DNA of 64,000 bases from Candidatus Limosilactobacillus merdigallinarum (GTDB lineage: Bacteria > Bacillota > Bacilli > Lactobacillales > Lactobacillaceae): assembly GCA_019114515.1 (NCBI GenBank), contig DXFH01000001.1, forward strand, positions 171,227-235,226, in the 5' to 3' direction. The position numbers and the translations under genes are program-made. The notes under the pieces were generated by a model that ran no database searches, was not told where the DNA came from, and saw nothing but the letters and a program-made list of their open reading frames with translations. Of the stretch, positions 27,846 through 35,611 are shown piece by piece. How positions within the stretch are numbered: position 1 is the stretch's first letter; the number at the start of each line of letters is the position of its first letter.

Positions 27846-29219
27846 ATGCACAATATAGAAATCAATAACCTCACATTTGCATATCAAAAAGAACATCCCG
27901 TGCTGCAAATCGACCAACTGAGTATTCAGCTCCATCGCTTCACCATTTTGCACGGTCCCTCTGGCAGTGGAAAGTCGACTCTCCTAAAGATTATCGCCGG
28001 ATTTCTTCCTCGTCATGGCGGGCAATTAAATGGTGAGGTGCAGATACCGCATCACCTTCAAATAGCTATGATGTTTCAAGATCCCGGGATGCAGTTTGCC
28101 TTGGATACACCCCGCCATGAGATCGAATTCGCACTGGAAAACCTGCAGATTCCTAGTGTAGAAATCTCCTCACGGATAACAGCGGCCCTTAAACAAGCAG
28201 GCATCCAGCATTTAGCTGATCGACTTTTTACTACCCTATCTGGTGGTGAACAGCAACGAGCAGCCCTCGCAGTCATTATTGCAATGGACGCTGATGTTCT
28301 GTTGCTGGATGAGCCCTTTGCCAGCCTTGATAATCATAACCGGCAGATCTTAATTGATTCACTCGTACAACTGCAGAAAGCGGGTAAAACCATTATTATT
28401 GCTGACCATGACCTTACTGGCTACCACCAGTTAGTTGCTGATATTGTGTCCTTTCAAGAACCAATTCACCGTTTAAGTCATGACCAAGCAGAGTTTTTAC
28501 TCGATCAGGCGTCTACACAACTTATTCGAACGCCTCTGCCTAGAAAAAATGACCAACCAGCAATTACACTCAGTAATTATCATTTACAAAAACAGGATCA
28601 AGTATTGATTGACCAATCCAACCTGACTTTCATGCGCAACCGGGTCACTTTAATTACCGGTGAGTCAGGCAGCGGCAAGTCCTCTTTGCTCTTATCATTA
28701 GCGGGCTTATTAAACTACAGCGGCATAATTACCTTATTCAAGTCGCCCCTGAACACCATTAAGCCTAAAAATTTGGGCAAGAAAGTGGGCTTGGTTTTTC
28801 AACGTGCCAGCGATCAGTTCTTAAACGTCACTGTCGCTGAAGAATTATCCTTAAGTCGCCGACAGGGCAAACAAACTTACTTTACCCATGAGCGCCTAAA
28901 TAGCTGGCTAAAGCGCCTCGGTCTCTACAAGATGGACGACCGGGTGGTCTATTCTCTTTCCGGTGGCCAGCAAAAAAAGCTACAAGTATTATTAATGCTG
29001 ATGATGGGACAGCCATTATTGTTATTGGACGAGCCATTTAGTGGCCTAGATCGTCAGTCAACAGCAAATATCGTGGCCCTTATCCGTGCCTGTCAAGAGC
29101 ATAGCGGTATTACCGTATTGATCGTCAGTCACCAGTTTGCCAACTTATCACACCTGGTCGATTATCAATTACTGCTGAAAAACCACACTTTGACCTATCA
29201 AGGGAGGAATCAAGCATGA
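27846..29219 (+). CDS. ykoD: ECF transporter double ATPase YkoD
   Basis: A 457-residue cytoplasmic ATPase with two fused ABC domains. Domain 1: GPSGSGKST, LSGGEQQR, LLLDEPFASLD. Domain 2: GESGSGKSS, LSGGQQKK, LLLDEPFSGLD. It energises vitamin uptake together with YkoC and YkoE. The start is one base after the ykoE stop and has a poor Shine-Dalgarno site, so translation is probably coupled. Its ATGA overlap with ykoC completes the operon. Confidence 0.95.
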   Translation: MHNIEINNLTFAYQKEHPVLQIDQLSIQLHRFTILHGPSGSGKSTLLKIIAGFLPRHGGQLNGEVQIPHHLQIAMMFQDPGMQFALDTPRHEIEFALENLQIPSVEISSRITAALKQAGIQHLADRLFTTLSGGEQQRAALAVIIAMDADVLLLDEPFASLDNHNRQILIDSLVQLQKAGKTIIIADHDLTGYHQLVADIVSFQEPIHRLSHDQAEFLLDQASTQLIRTPLPRKNDQPAITLSNYHLQKQDQVLIDQSNLTFMRNRVTLITGESGSGKSSLLLSLAGLLNYSGIITLFKSPLNTIKPKNLGKKVGLVFQRASDQFLNVTVAEELSLSRRQGKQTYFTHERLNSWLKRLGLYKMDDRVVYSLSGGQQKKLQVLLMLMMGQPLLLLDEPFSGLDRQSTANIVALIRACQEHSGITVLIVSHQFANLSHLVDYQLLLKNHTLTYQGRNQA

Positions 29220-29869
29220 ATCCCAGCTGGCAATTACTCCTCGTTTTAATTATTTCCCTGGAAATATCATTTACCCACCGTCTGGTTGCTAACCTGATCT
29301 TGATTGTAGTAGCGGCAATTGTTTTACTGCGGTATCATCTGCAATTTAAGACCTATTTGCGTCTGCTGCTGATACCGGCAATTCCTGCAACGGCACTAGC
29401 AGTAACTATTGGCTTTTTTAGTCCGGCTCATGACTGGTGGTTTGCTGCCGTTATTGCTAGCCGGATCTATGCTTACGTATTTTTAGGAGCTACCGTCACG
29501 GTTACCACGACGCCCTTAAAACTTGCCCGCTCGCTGGAGCAAAACGCTCACCTAAATGCTAAATATGCTTATGGCGTTTTAGCGGCCGTTAATTTAGCTC
29601 CCCGCACCATCAGCGCGATCAAAACGATTCGTGCAAGTGCCCGTATGCGCGGCATCCAACTGCACTTTTATTCGCCAATCCTATACTTTAAGGCTATCCT
29701 GCTGGCGCTGCGCTGGTCTGATCAACTGGTTCTAGCAATGGAGTCACATGGCTTTGTCGAAAATCAAAGCCGTACCGTTGCGGAACCGATCCTTACTTCT
29801 ATTAGTGACTGGTTAATTGTGGTCATGTCAATCGTCATACTGCAGGTGCTCCTCATCGCTTTTCCTTAG
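29216..29869 (+). CDS. ykoC: ECF transporter transmembrane (T) component YkoC
   Basis: A 217-residue membrane protein with about five hydrophobic segments. The coupling helices carry the EcfT-type Ala-Arg-Gly region, seen here as SARMRGIQ near residues 141-148. It links YkoE to the YkoD ATPase. Its ATG overlaps the ykoD stop by four bases. Last gene of the riboswitch-controlled operon. Confidence 0.93.
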   Translation: MNPSWQLLLVLIISLEISFTHRLVANLILIVVAAIVLLRYHLQFKTYLRLLLIPAIPATALAVTIGFFSPAHDWWFAAVIASRIYAYVFLGATVTVTTTPLKLARSLEQNAHLNAKYAYGVLAAVNLAPRTISAIKTIRASARMRGIQLHFYSPILYFKAILLALRWSDQLVLAMESHGFVENQSRTVAEPILTSISDWLIVVMSIVILQVLLIAFP

Positions 29870-29909
29870 TTGTTCAGGTATACTGAGAGTAAAGTAAAGG
29901 AGTGATTTG

Positions 29910-30257
29910 ATGATTATGCCTTCATCAACCAGTGAAAAGATCCTGTGCTGCTTATCATACTTAAGCATCCTCTTTTTGCCGGTTATTTTCCCCCTGATCG
30001 TATGGATCGTGGCTACTAATCATGGCGATGCAGTCACTTATCACGCTAAACGGGCTTTCTGGAGTCAAGTATTCCCTGCCATTTATGTTTTTGCATCACT
30101 AATTATTTACTTAGTAGCGGGTGCCACTGGCATGGCGGCTATCCGTAATGCTGGTGGCTGGCTATTCGGCATCCTATTGGTTCTGGCACTCTTAATCTCA
30201 TTATTGCTGTACATCTACAACCTAGCAATGGCGGTGAGAGTGCTTTTAGACCGCTAA
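29910..30257 (+). CDS. DUF4870-type small membrane protein
   Basis: A 115-residue protein with three hydrophobic segments (about 11-33, 50-73 and 85-108). It has the family pattern of an early SEKILCCLSYL helix and YHAKRAFWSQ before the second helix. No enzymatic motif is present. ATG 29910 follows AAAGGAG at 7-base spacing; the next ATG (29916) is also possible. It lies 40 bases after ykoC, and may be read from that transcript. Function unknown. Confidence 0.75.
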   Translation: MIMPSSTSEKILCCLSYLSILFLPVIFPLIVWIVATNHGDAVTYHAKRAFWSQVFPAIYVFASLIIYLVAGATGMAAIRNAGGWLFGILLVLALLISLLLYIYNLAMAVRVLLDR

Positions 30258-30264
30258 AAAAGTT

Positions 30265-30313
30265 AAATGACCGGTAATGTCTCACCCTTAAGTGAGCACG
30301 TACCGGTCATTTC
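30265..30313. terminator. Terminator between convergent DUF4870 and hydrolase genes
   Basis: AAATGACCGGTA pairs with TACCGGTCATTT, and an inner CTCAC/GTGAG stem closes a CCTTAA loop. Confidence 0.88.
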
Positions 30314-30316
30314 TCT

Positions 30317-31276
30317 TTACTTAACGTATTGGTTTAAAAATTCTTCCAGGTGCTGCTTATAAGCATGCGGAGAGTGTTGGTAAGAACTGGCATGTCCAGC
30401 ACCCTTCACTATCCACAGCTGCTTAGGGCCCTTGCTAGCAGCATAGTTCTTATAAACCATCTTGGTTGGAACAAAATTATCTGCTGAACCATGAATAAAC
30501 AGCATTGGCAAATGGTTATGATGCAGGGCATTCACGGAACTGGCTTCACTGGTATAGAAACCATTAGCGACCCGGTTAACTACACTTAGTGATGCTTCAG
30601 CTGGCGTACTAACTACCTTGGGCAAATGATAAAGGTGGACAGCCTCATGATCCAATTCGTCGGCAAGGCTAGTATAGCCACAATCTTCGACTAATGCTTT
30701 GACTTGGTGAGGCAATTTTAGGCCACTGGTCATCATTGTGGTTGCACCACCCATGCTCACACCAAAGATGACTACTTGACTCTGCTGGCCATTATGCTTA
30801 ATCAGCTTGTTAGTCCATTTACGTACGTCATAGCGCTCTGGCCAGCCATAACCAATGTACTTACCTTCACTTTTTCCTTGGGCACGTGCATCAGGCAACA
30901 GTACTTTATAGCCCATTGAGTGGAATAGGCTAGCATAAGCAGCCATTGTTTCCTTATTGCCCATAAATCCATGTAAGATCACTACATTCTTGTTGGTATG
31001 ACTACTAGCAGGTAAATAATCAGCCACTAAGCGGTAGTTACCACTGGCTGACTGAATCGTCCACTGCTGCTTTTTAGCGTGGACAAACCATTTTTTCTGT
31101 TGGTACAAGGAGTCCGAACGGCGAAGCGTTAGGTGAGTATTCTTCACAAATGACTTATGCGAAGGCACCATTCCGACATGGAAAAAGTAGATGCCCATTC
31201 CGAGCCATATGGCGATTAACACAGTCACAATGGCCGTGAGCCAGCGTCCCCAGTGATGTTGTCGCGTCTTTTGCAT
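30317..31276 (-). CDS. Membrane-anchored alpha/beta hydrolase
   Basis: A 319-residue protein with one N-terminal membrane helix (about 11-34) and an extracytoplasmic alpha/beta hydrolase domain. The oxyanion region is HGFMGNKE, the nucleophile elbow GVSMGG (about 173-178), the acid lies in HGSADNFVP and the catalytic His in KGAGHASS near the end. These are lipase/esterase or peptidase-like folds acting at the cell surface. Substrate unknown. ATG 31276 with a weak AAGGAGAA site. Confidence 0.85.
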   Translation of the reverse strand: MQKTRQHHWGRWLTAIVTVLIAIWLGMGIYFFHVGMVPSHKSFVKNTHLTLRRSDSLYQQKKWFVHAKKQQWTIQSASGNYRLVADYLPASSHTNKNVVILHGFMGNKETMAAYASLFHSMGYKVLLPDARAQGKSEGKYIGYGWPERYDVRKWTNKLIKHNGQQSQVVIFGVSMGGATTMMTSGLKLPHQVKALVEDCGYTSLADELDHEAVHLYHLPKVVSTPAEASLSVVNRVANGFYTSEASSVNALHHNHLPMLFIHGSADNFVPTKMVYKNYAASKGPKQLWIVKGAGHASSYQHSPHAYKQHLEEFLNQYVK

Positions 31277-31415
31277 TGAAAAATTCTCCTTCTCCAGTAA
31301 TCATAGCTAACACTTTAACACAAAATAGACCACGTAGCGTGGAATTAGTCGGATTAGCACTTCTGTGAAAGGTCCGAACAATGTTAAAATAAAAAGGTAT
31401 AAAGGGGGTAGTTTT

Positions 31416-31826
31416 ATGTTTCCAGAGCGTTTGCGTGCCCTACGCAGAGGGCAAAAAATCACACTAAAAGAATTAGCTAACGAATTAAACAAGAATCTGG
31501 GACCGAATGAAAAGCCAAATACCGCTTCACAAATCGGCAATTGGGAGCGGGGCATCCGTACACCATCATATATTGAGGCCCGTAAACTAGCTGAATTTTT
31601 TGATGTCAGCTTAGATTACTTAACGGGGAAGACCGATCGTGATGATTACGATTTAGCCAAACTCTTCTTTTCCAGCAAAAGTTTGACCTTTAACCATACG
31701 GAACTGTCCAGTGAAGACCGCTACGAAATTTTCCAGTTGATCGATGGTTACTTAACTGGCCGCAATCACCGTAAGGACACCGATAAATTCTACGGCCAAC
31801 AAGAACACTTGAATTTGAAGTTTTAA
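31416..31826 (+). CDS. XRE-family HTH transcriptional regulator
   Basis: A 136-residue DNA-binding protein. The N-terminal HTH_3 domain spans about residues 4-72 (LRALRRGQKITLKELANEL, then SQIGNWERG and SLDYLTGKTD). The C-terminal part is helical and lacks an enzymatic motif. ATG 31416 follows AAAGGGGG. It is two bases before a methyltransferase-like gene, so they form an operon; it may regulate that pair. Confidence 0.87.
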   Translation: MFPERLRALRRGQKITLKELANELNKNLGPNEKPNTASQIGNWERGIRTPSYIEARKLAEFFDVSLDYLTGKTDRDDYDLAKLFFSSKSLTFNHTELSSEDRYEIFQLIDGYLTGRNHRKDTDKFYGQQEHLNLKF

Positions 31827-31828
31827 TT

Positions 31829-32686
31829 ATGAAAGCATCACAAATTAAAAAACTCAAAAAACGTTTCAAAAAATCGCACGCAACAACACAATCTACCCCA
31901 TATATCAAACAGCTAGAGCATTATCGAGAGATGTACGATGCTTTTCCTAGCATCAAGTATTTGATTAACAATGCCTTAGAGAATGATCGTTTAATTAAGC
32001 GCGGACTGTTACCGCAGCCTTTACCACCAATGCAGCTCCCTGACGATATTCAAGACACTATTTTTAAATGGGTCAACCAACAGTATGCACCAAAGGACCC
32101 CCGCGGTGACGCATTATGGGACAAACTATCCGCTGGATTACCAGAATTGGACCGGTTACTACGTAACTTCCGTGATTACCTAGAAGACGAAGACGGCATG
32201 TGGTCGTATACCAACACCGCCTTTGTCCATGCCTTAAGTGACTACCTTAAGGGCGCACCAGTCTTGGAGGTCATGGCCGGCAATGGCTATCTATCAAAGG
32301 GCCTTCACGATATTCGCCCAGAGCAAACCATTTACACTACTGATAGCAAGGACTGGATTAAAGAAAATGAAACGGGTAAACATCCAGTAACGACTGTTGA
32401 ACAGCTATCGGCTATTGAGGCGGTCGATAAGTATGGCAAGCAGGTCAAATATGTTCTTATGTCTTGGGCACCCGACAAGGGTAACAGTGACCTAGAGCTG
32501 TTAAAGCATTTGCGAGATCACTTCCCTGACTTAAAGCTGTTGGTCATTGGTGAGAAGAATGGTGCCACCAACTCTAAAGCCTTCTGGCAAACGGCCGATT
32601 TATCTCAGCCTGCCGCCTTAAAAGCGGTGAGTGCTAAATTAAAGTCATTTGACCTCATTGACGAACAAGTTTACTTAGCAAAATAA
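31829..32686 (+). CDS. Putative SAM-dependent methyltransferase-like protein
   Basis: A 285-residue cytoplasmic protein. A basic start (KKLKKRFKKS) leads to a helical region. A Rossmann-type segment VLEVMAGNGYLSKGL (about 147-161) resembles methyltransferase motif I with EVMAGNG in place of the usual ExGxGxG. The second strand IYTTDSKDW fits motif II. No catalytic motif (NPPY or PC) is evident, so the target is unknown. It follows the XRE gene by two bases without its own strong ribosome binding site. A terminator follows. Confidence 0.68.
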   Translation: MKASQIKKLKKRFKKSHATTQSTPYIKQLEHYREMYDAFPSIKYLINNALENDRLIKRGLLPQPLPPMQLPDDIQDTIFKWVNQQYAPKDPRGDALWDKLSAGLPELDRLLRNFRDYLEDEDGMWSYTNTAFVHALSDYLKGAPVLEVMAGNGYLSKGLHDIRPEQTIYTTDSKDWIKENETGKHPVTTVEQLSAIEAVDKYGKQVKYVLMSWAPDKGNSDLELLKHLRDHFPDLKLLVIGEKNGATNSKAFWQTADLSQPAALKAVSAKLKSFDLIDEQVYLAK

Positions 32687-32689
32687 AGC

Positions 32690-32885
32690 AAAACAGCCGC
32701 TACCAAAATGGTAGCGGCTGTTTCTGTGTATTGATATTATCTCAGACATATTAGGATGTCCACTTCCTAATATATCAGGCACCCTGCAATCCGGCAGGTT
32801 AACGTGCCCCACTCGAAAAATCATATCCGCTCGCGCGGGGTAGCCAATCTATGGGTCGGCTACCTGACCTCTCGACTCATCGCAC
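32690..32885 (-). ncRNA. Structured small RNA with a four-way junction (family not recognised)
   Basis: On the minus strand, P1 (32863-32867 with 32775-32779), P2 (32858-32862 with 32841-32845), P3 (32832-32840 with 32807-32815) and P4 (32804-32806 with 32780-32782, plus 32794-32798 with 32783-32787) abut with no unpaired junction base. P3 contains a G-U pair that would be A-C on the other strand, which favours the minus strand. A 9-bp hairpin (32748-32773) and the terminator at 32691-32723 complete the 3' part. A promoter lies just upstream. The roughly 195-base transcript has no convincing ORF. It does not show a standard 6S, SRP or tmRNA fold. Confidence 0.65.
32691..32723. terminator. Bidirectional terminator
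   Basis: A perfect 15-base stem (AAACAGCCGCTACCA with its complement) has a 3-base loop and a T run on each strand. It ends the methyltransferase-like gene on the plus strand and the structured RNA on the minus strand. Confidence 0.92.
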
Positions 32886-32890
32886 CTTTT

Positions 32891-32919
32891 ACCCTAACAT
32901 CAGTCAGTTAGAAGTGCAA
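32891..32919 (-). promoter_or_regulatory. Promoter of the structured RNA
   Basis: On the minus strand, TTGCAC (32914-32919) and TAGGGT (32891-32896) are separated by exactly 17 bases. A TGT just before the -10 gives an extended -10. The expected start is near 32884. Confidence 0.55.
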
Positions 32920-32929
32920 GCAAAGTTCC

Positions 32930-33391
32930 TTAGTCCTGGTCATTCGATCGGTTCTCGATGAGCTGAGCTAATTGGTCAGCTATCCATGACTGGAACTTAG
33001 CTGCTACATCGCCATTATTGGCCGCAGAAGCATCCGCAGCTAATTCATCAATGCGCAGTCCTGATTTATTCAGTGATTCACCCTCGGCAACCATGTACAG
33101 CTTGACCGGATATTCTTCATCCTTATTGAGCAGCTTACCGTTTAGGCGTTCAGCATCCTGCATTGGAACGTTAATCAAATTATTTTCTAAACGGACACTA
33201 AGCGGATCACCCTTTTTTACCTTAACCTGGCATTCGTACTGTGCCAGATAACCACTATCAATGGCCTCTTGCATAAATGATAATGCAGATTTAATAGCAA
33301 CAGCCTGTTGTACTTTAGCTGTTGTCGTTGTAGTTTGTTCGTGACGTGCATTAGGGAGCTGTGCCAAATAATCAGCAACATTTAATTTCAT
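32930..33391 (-). CDS. Conserved-type hypothetical soluble protein
   Basis: A 153-residue protein without a membrane segment. An N-terminal helical region (KVQQAVAIKSALSFMQEAID) is followed by a mixed beta region and an acidic, Asn/Asp-rich end. I recognise no domain. Its ATG overlaps the stop of the upstream membrane-protein gene by four bases, so the two are co-transcribed and translationally coupled. The structured RNA lies immediately downstream on the same strand. Confidence 0.75.
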   Translation of the reverse strand: MKLNVADYLAQLPNARHEQTTTTTAKVQQAVAIKSALSFMQEAIDSGYLAQYECQVKVKKGDPLSVRLENNLINVPMQDAERLNGKLLNKDEEYPVKLYMVAEGESLNKSGLRIDELAADASAANNGDVAAKFQSWIADQLAQLIENRSNDQD

Positions 33392-33834
33392 TTCTTAGCA
33401 TCCTTCTTTGCTTTTGATTTATTAACAGTTTGGTGGGTCTGTTCATATACCGCCCGGTTGTGCAAAGTGCGTTGACGTATGCCCAAGCCAATACCATAAA
33501 GGCAGACCAACACACCAGCTAACGACAACATCTGCATGATGATACCGCCAATAGAAGTTCGGTGGCGCACCTGCATGACACCACCTAAATCAATGATCAG
33601 GTAGTAGAGCATGATTAAGATAGTGGCATAATTTGAAAAATGCGCATCCCAGGCCGCTAATAGGATCAGGACTATCGCCAGGAAAATAATCAATGAAACC
33701 CGGCCCCAAATGGCTGCCGAACTCAGTGAGTACCCATATTGGTTGAACATGTAAAATTCAACCCCAATCGCGATTAACATCGAGACAATGGTGATCGCTA
33801 CAATTTTTGTTACGTTTTTTTGTCGTGAATTCAT
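33388..33834 (-). CDS. Four-helix membrane protein of unknown function
   Basis: A 148-residue protein with four hydrophobic segments (about 9-29, 41-62, 69-86 and 97-117) and a Lys-rich cytoplasmic tail (VNKSKAKKDAKK). No domain is recognised. It starts at ATG 33834 behind AAAGGAGA and is the first gene of a two-gene unit. It is divergent from the universal stress protein gene. Confidence 0.75.
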   Translation of the reverse strand: MNSRQKNVTKIVAITIVSMLIAIGVEFYMFNQYGYSLSSAAIWGRVSLIIFLAIVLILLAAWDAHFSNYATILIMLYYLIIDLGGVMQVRHRTSIGGIIMQMLSLAGVLVCLYGIGLGIRQRTLHNRAVYEQTHQTVNKSKAKKDAKK

Positions 33835-33948
33835 AACACTTCTCCTTTAATATCCCTTTTATTCTACTAGGAAGTGAATAAAAGCTCAATTCAAGATAAT
33901 CATGGTAAAATATATGTTATCTAGTAATTATTGAAAGGAGGGTCCACT

Positions 33949-34401
33949 TTGACCGAATCACCTTACAAAAATATTTTAGTACCCGTTGATGGTACCAAAG
34001 CAACTCCCGGAGTTGTCGATAAAGCTATTCAGTTAGCCATCATTAATAATGCCCACCTCGACATCTTAAACGTTGCCCAAATCAATCAAATTACGGAAGG
34101 CTATGCAACGCTCAGTGATCTCTCTGAAGGTAAGACTTATGAGATCGTCAATATCGTTGCTCAACGCCTGCAAGATATTCAAAAACGCGCAGAAAAAGCG
34201 GGCGTTAAATCTGCCAGTATCCACGTCCGGTTTGGTAATCCTAAGACCGTGATTGCACGGGACTTCATCCGTGATCACCACAATGACTTAATCGTGATGG
34301 GTAGCTCCAGTCTTAACCGTTTTGAACGAGCCTTAATTGGATCGGTAACTTCCTACGTGATCCGCTTGGCTCCATGTGACGTAGTCGTTGTTAAACAGTA
34401 A
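33949..34401 (+). CDS. Universal stress protein (UspA family)
   Basis: A 150-residue cytoplasmic protein of the UspA fold. It opens with ILVPVDGT and has the ATP-binding C-terminal motif GSSSLNRFERALIGSVTSYV (G-2x-G-9x-G(S/T) pattern) near 126-145. It is probably ATP-binding and induced under stress. TTG 33949 is the start: AAAGGAGGG lies 6 bases before it, and an upstream TTG at 33931 would include that site. Single gene with its own terminator. Confidence 0.9.
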   Translation: MTESPYKNILVPVDGTKATPGVVDKAIQLAIINNAHLDILNVAQINQITEGYATLSDLSEGKTYEIVNIVAQRLQDIQKRAEKAGVKSASIHVRFGNPKTVIARDFIRDHHNDLIVMGSSSLNRFERALIGSVTSYVIRLAPCDVVVVKQ

Positions 34402-34431
34402 ATTAGTAGAAGTCGTCCAATATCCGTGAAT

Positions 34432-34477
34432 GCATGACGGTAAAGTTTTGATGATTTTACCGCCATGCTTCTTTTTT
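34432..34477 (+). terminator. Terminator of the universal stress protein gene
   Basis: GCATGACGGTAAA pairs with TTTTACCGCCATGC and runs into CTTCTTTTTT. Confidence 0.88.
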
Positions 34478-34545
34478 CGCTCTTTTTACTTTTCCACATA
34501 AGTTGGTAAAATAAAAAAGATCAATTTTTGAACGGAGGGAATCAC

Positions 34546-35475
34546 GTGGTAACGATTAAAGATATTGCAAAAAAGGCAGGTGTCTCGGCCTCGACCGCAT
34601 CACGTGCATTAAATAACAACTCTCGTATTAGCGAGAAAACGCGGCGCCATGTTAAAGATGTCGCTAAGCAACTAGGCTATAAACCTAATTTTTCCGCACA
34701 AAACCTGACCCGTGGACGTGCCAATATCGTTGGCGTAATTTTTCCCATTATTAAAACCGATGCGCCCGCTAACCCCTTCCACATTGATATCATCCGTGGC
34801 ATCAGCGAAGAATTGCAGAAGCATAATTTTGAGATGATGGTGGCGATTACGCAAGAACGATCAGACCTCTTAAAACAAGTTAAGTCCATGGTAGATCAAA
34901 TCAAGGTTGATTATTTTGTCCTGCTGTATTCTGATCCGACCGACCCCATCACTAAGTATCTACGTGATCACAAGCTACGTTTTACCATCGTGGGCCAGCC
35001 GATTGAAAATGGCGACCGATTTGTAGATAACGATAACGTAAAGGTTGGCCGCAAAGCAACTGAATACTTGCTATCAAGTAGAAACATTCAACAGCCCATT
35101 TTTGTGATGTCGGATGAACAAAAATCCTTTGAGAAAAGCCGCTTTAAAGGATATGCAGAAGTGATGACCAAAAGAGAACTGCTTAGTGAAAAGCTACTGG
35201 TCAACGATCAAGTATCCATTACCCAGTATCTCAAAAAAAATCCCCAGGTTGACGGTCTGATCTTTGCAGACGATGTTTTATACATTAGACATGCGCAACG
35301 ATTACGGCCGCTCAATATCCCCGTCATTTGTTTCAACAACAGTCAGTGGATGCAGATCCTTTTTCAGGATGGCCAAGTAATTGACTTGCAGCCACGCAAG
35401 CTAGGCCAGGCTGCTGTACAAATCTTGTTCTCTAAACATACTGACCATATTTACGTACCATACCTATTTGCTTAA
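34546..35475 (+). CDS. LacI-family regulator of the maltose phosphorylase cluster
   Basis: A 309-residue repressor. Its HTH (TIKDIAKKAGVSASTASRALNN) begins at residue 3 and is followed by an effector-binding domain. GTG 34546 follows CGGAGGGA; an upstream TTG at 34528 overlaps that site. It lies just before the transporter, maltose phosphorylase and beta-phosphoglucomutase genes. Palindromes GCAAACGTTTGC and GCAAACGGTTGC lie between it and the transporter and are the likely operators. It differs from the regulator at 6665, so the two clusters have separate control. Confidence 0.9.
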   Translation: MVTIKDIAKKAGVSASTASRALNNNSRISEKTRRHVKDVAKQLGYKPNFSAQNLTRGRANIVGVIFPIIKTDAPANPFHIDIIRGISEELQKHNFEMMVAITQERSDLLKQVKSMVDQIKVDYFVLLYSDPTDPITKYLRDHKLRFTIVGQPIENGDRFVDNDNVKVGRKATEYLLSSRNIQQPIFVMSDEQKSFEKSRFKGYAEVMTKRELLSEKLLVNDQVSITQYLKKNPQVDGLIFADDVLYIRHAQRLRPLNIPVICFNNSQWMQILFQDGQVIDLQPRKLGQAAVQILFSKHTDHIYVPYLFA

Positions 35476-35517
35476 CAAGTTGTCACCATCATGGGTGGCA
35501 ATTTTTTTGCAGAAATT

Positions 35518-35552
35518 TGCGCAAACGGTTGCACAAATGGCAAACGTTTGCT
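35518..35552. promoter_or_regulatory. Pair of LacI-family operators before the maltose transporter
   Basis: GCAAACGGTTGC (about 35520-35531) and the perfect palindrome GCAAACGTTTGC (about 35540-35551) lie two helical turns apart, directly upstream of the transporter. Half-sites differ from the TGTAAACG type at 6567 and 11286. Confidence 0.75.
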
Positions 35553-35571
35553 ATATTAGTAGCAATCGATA

Positions 35572-35585
35572 TAAGCGCTTTCATC
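35572..35585. promoter_or_regulatory. Candidate cre (CcpA) site
   Basis: ATAAGCGCTTTCAT matches the catabolite-response consensus core (AAGCGCTTTC) and lies 26 bases before the transporter start. Confidence 0.55.
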
Positions 35586-35611
35586 AATATTGGAAGAGGA
35601 GTGTATATGGC

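Noticed and set aside
32690..32885. 6S, SRP or tmRNA identity for the structured RNA
   Set aside because: There is no long single hairpin with a central bubble (6S), no SRP domain IV sequence and no tRNA-like domain or tag frame.
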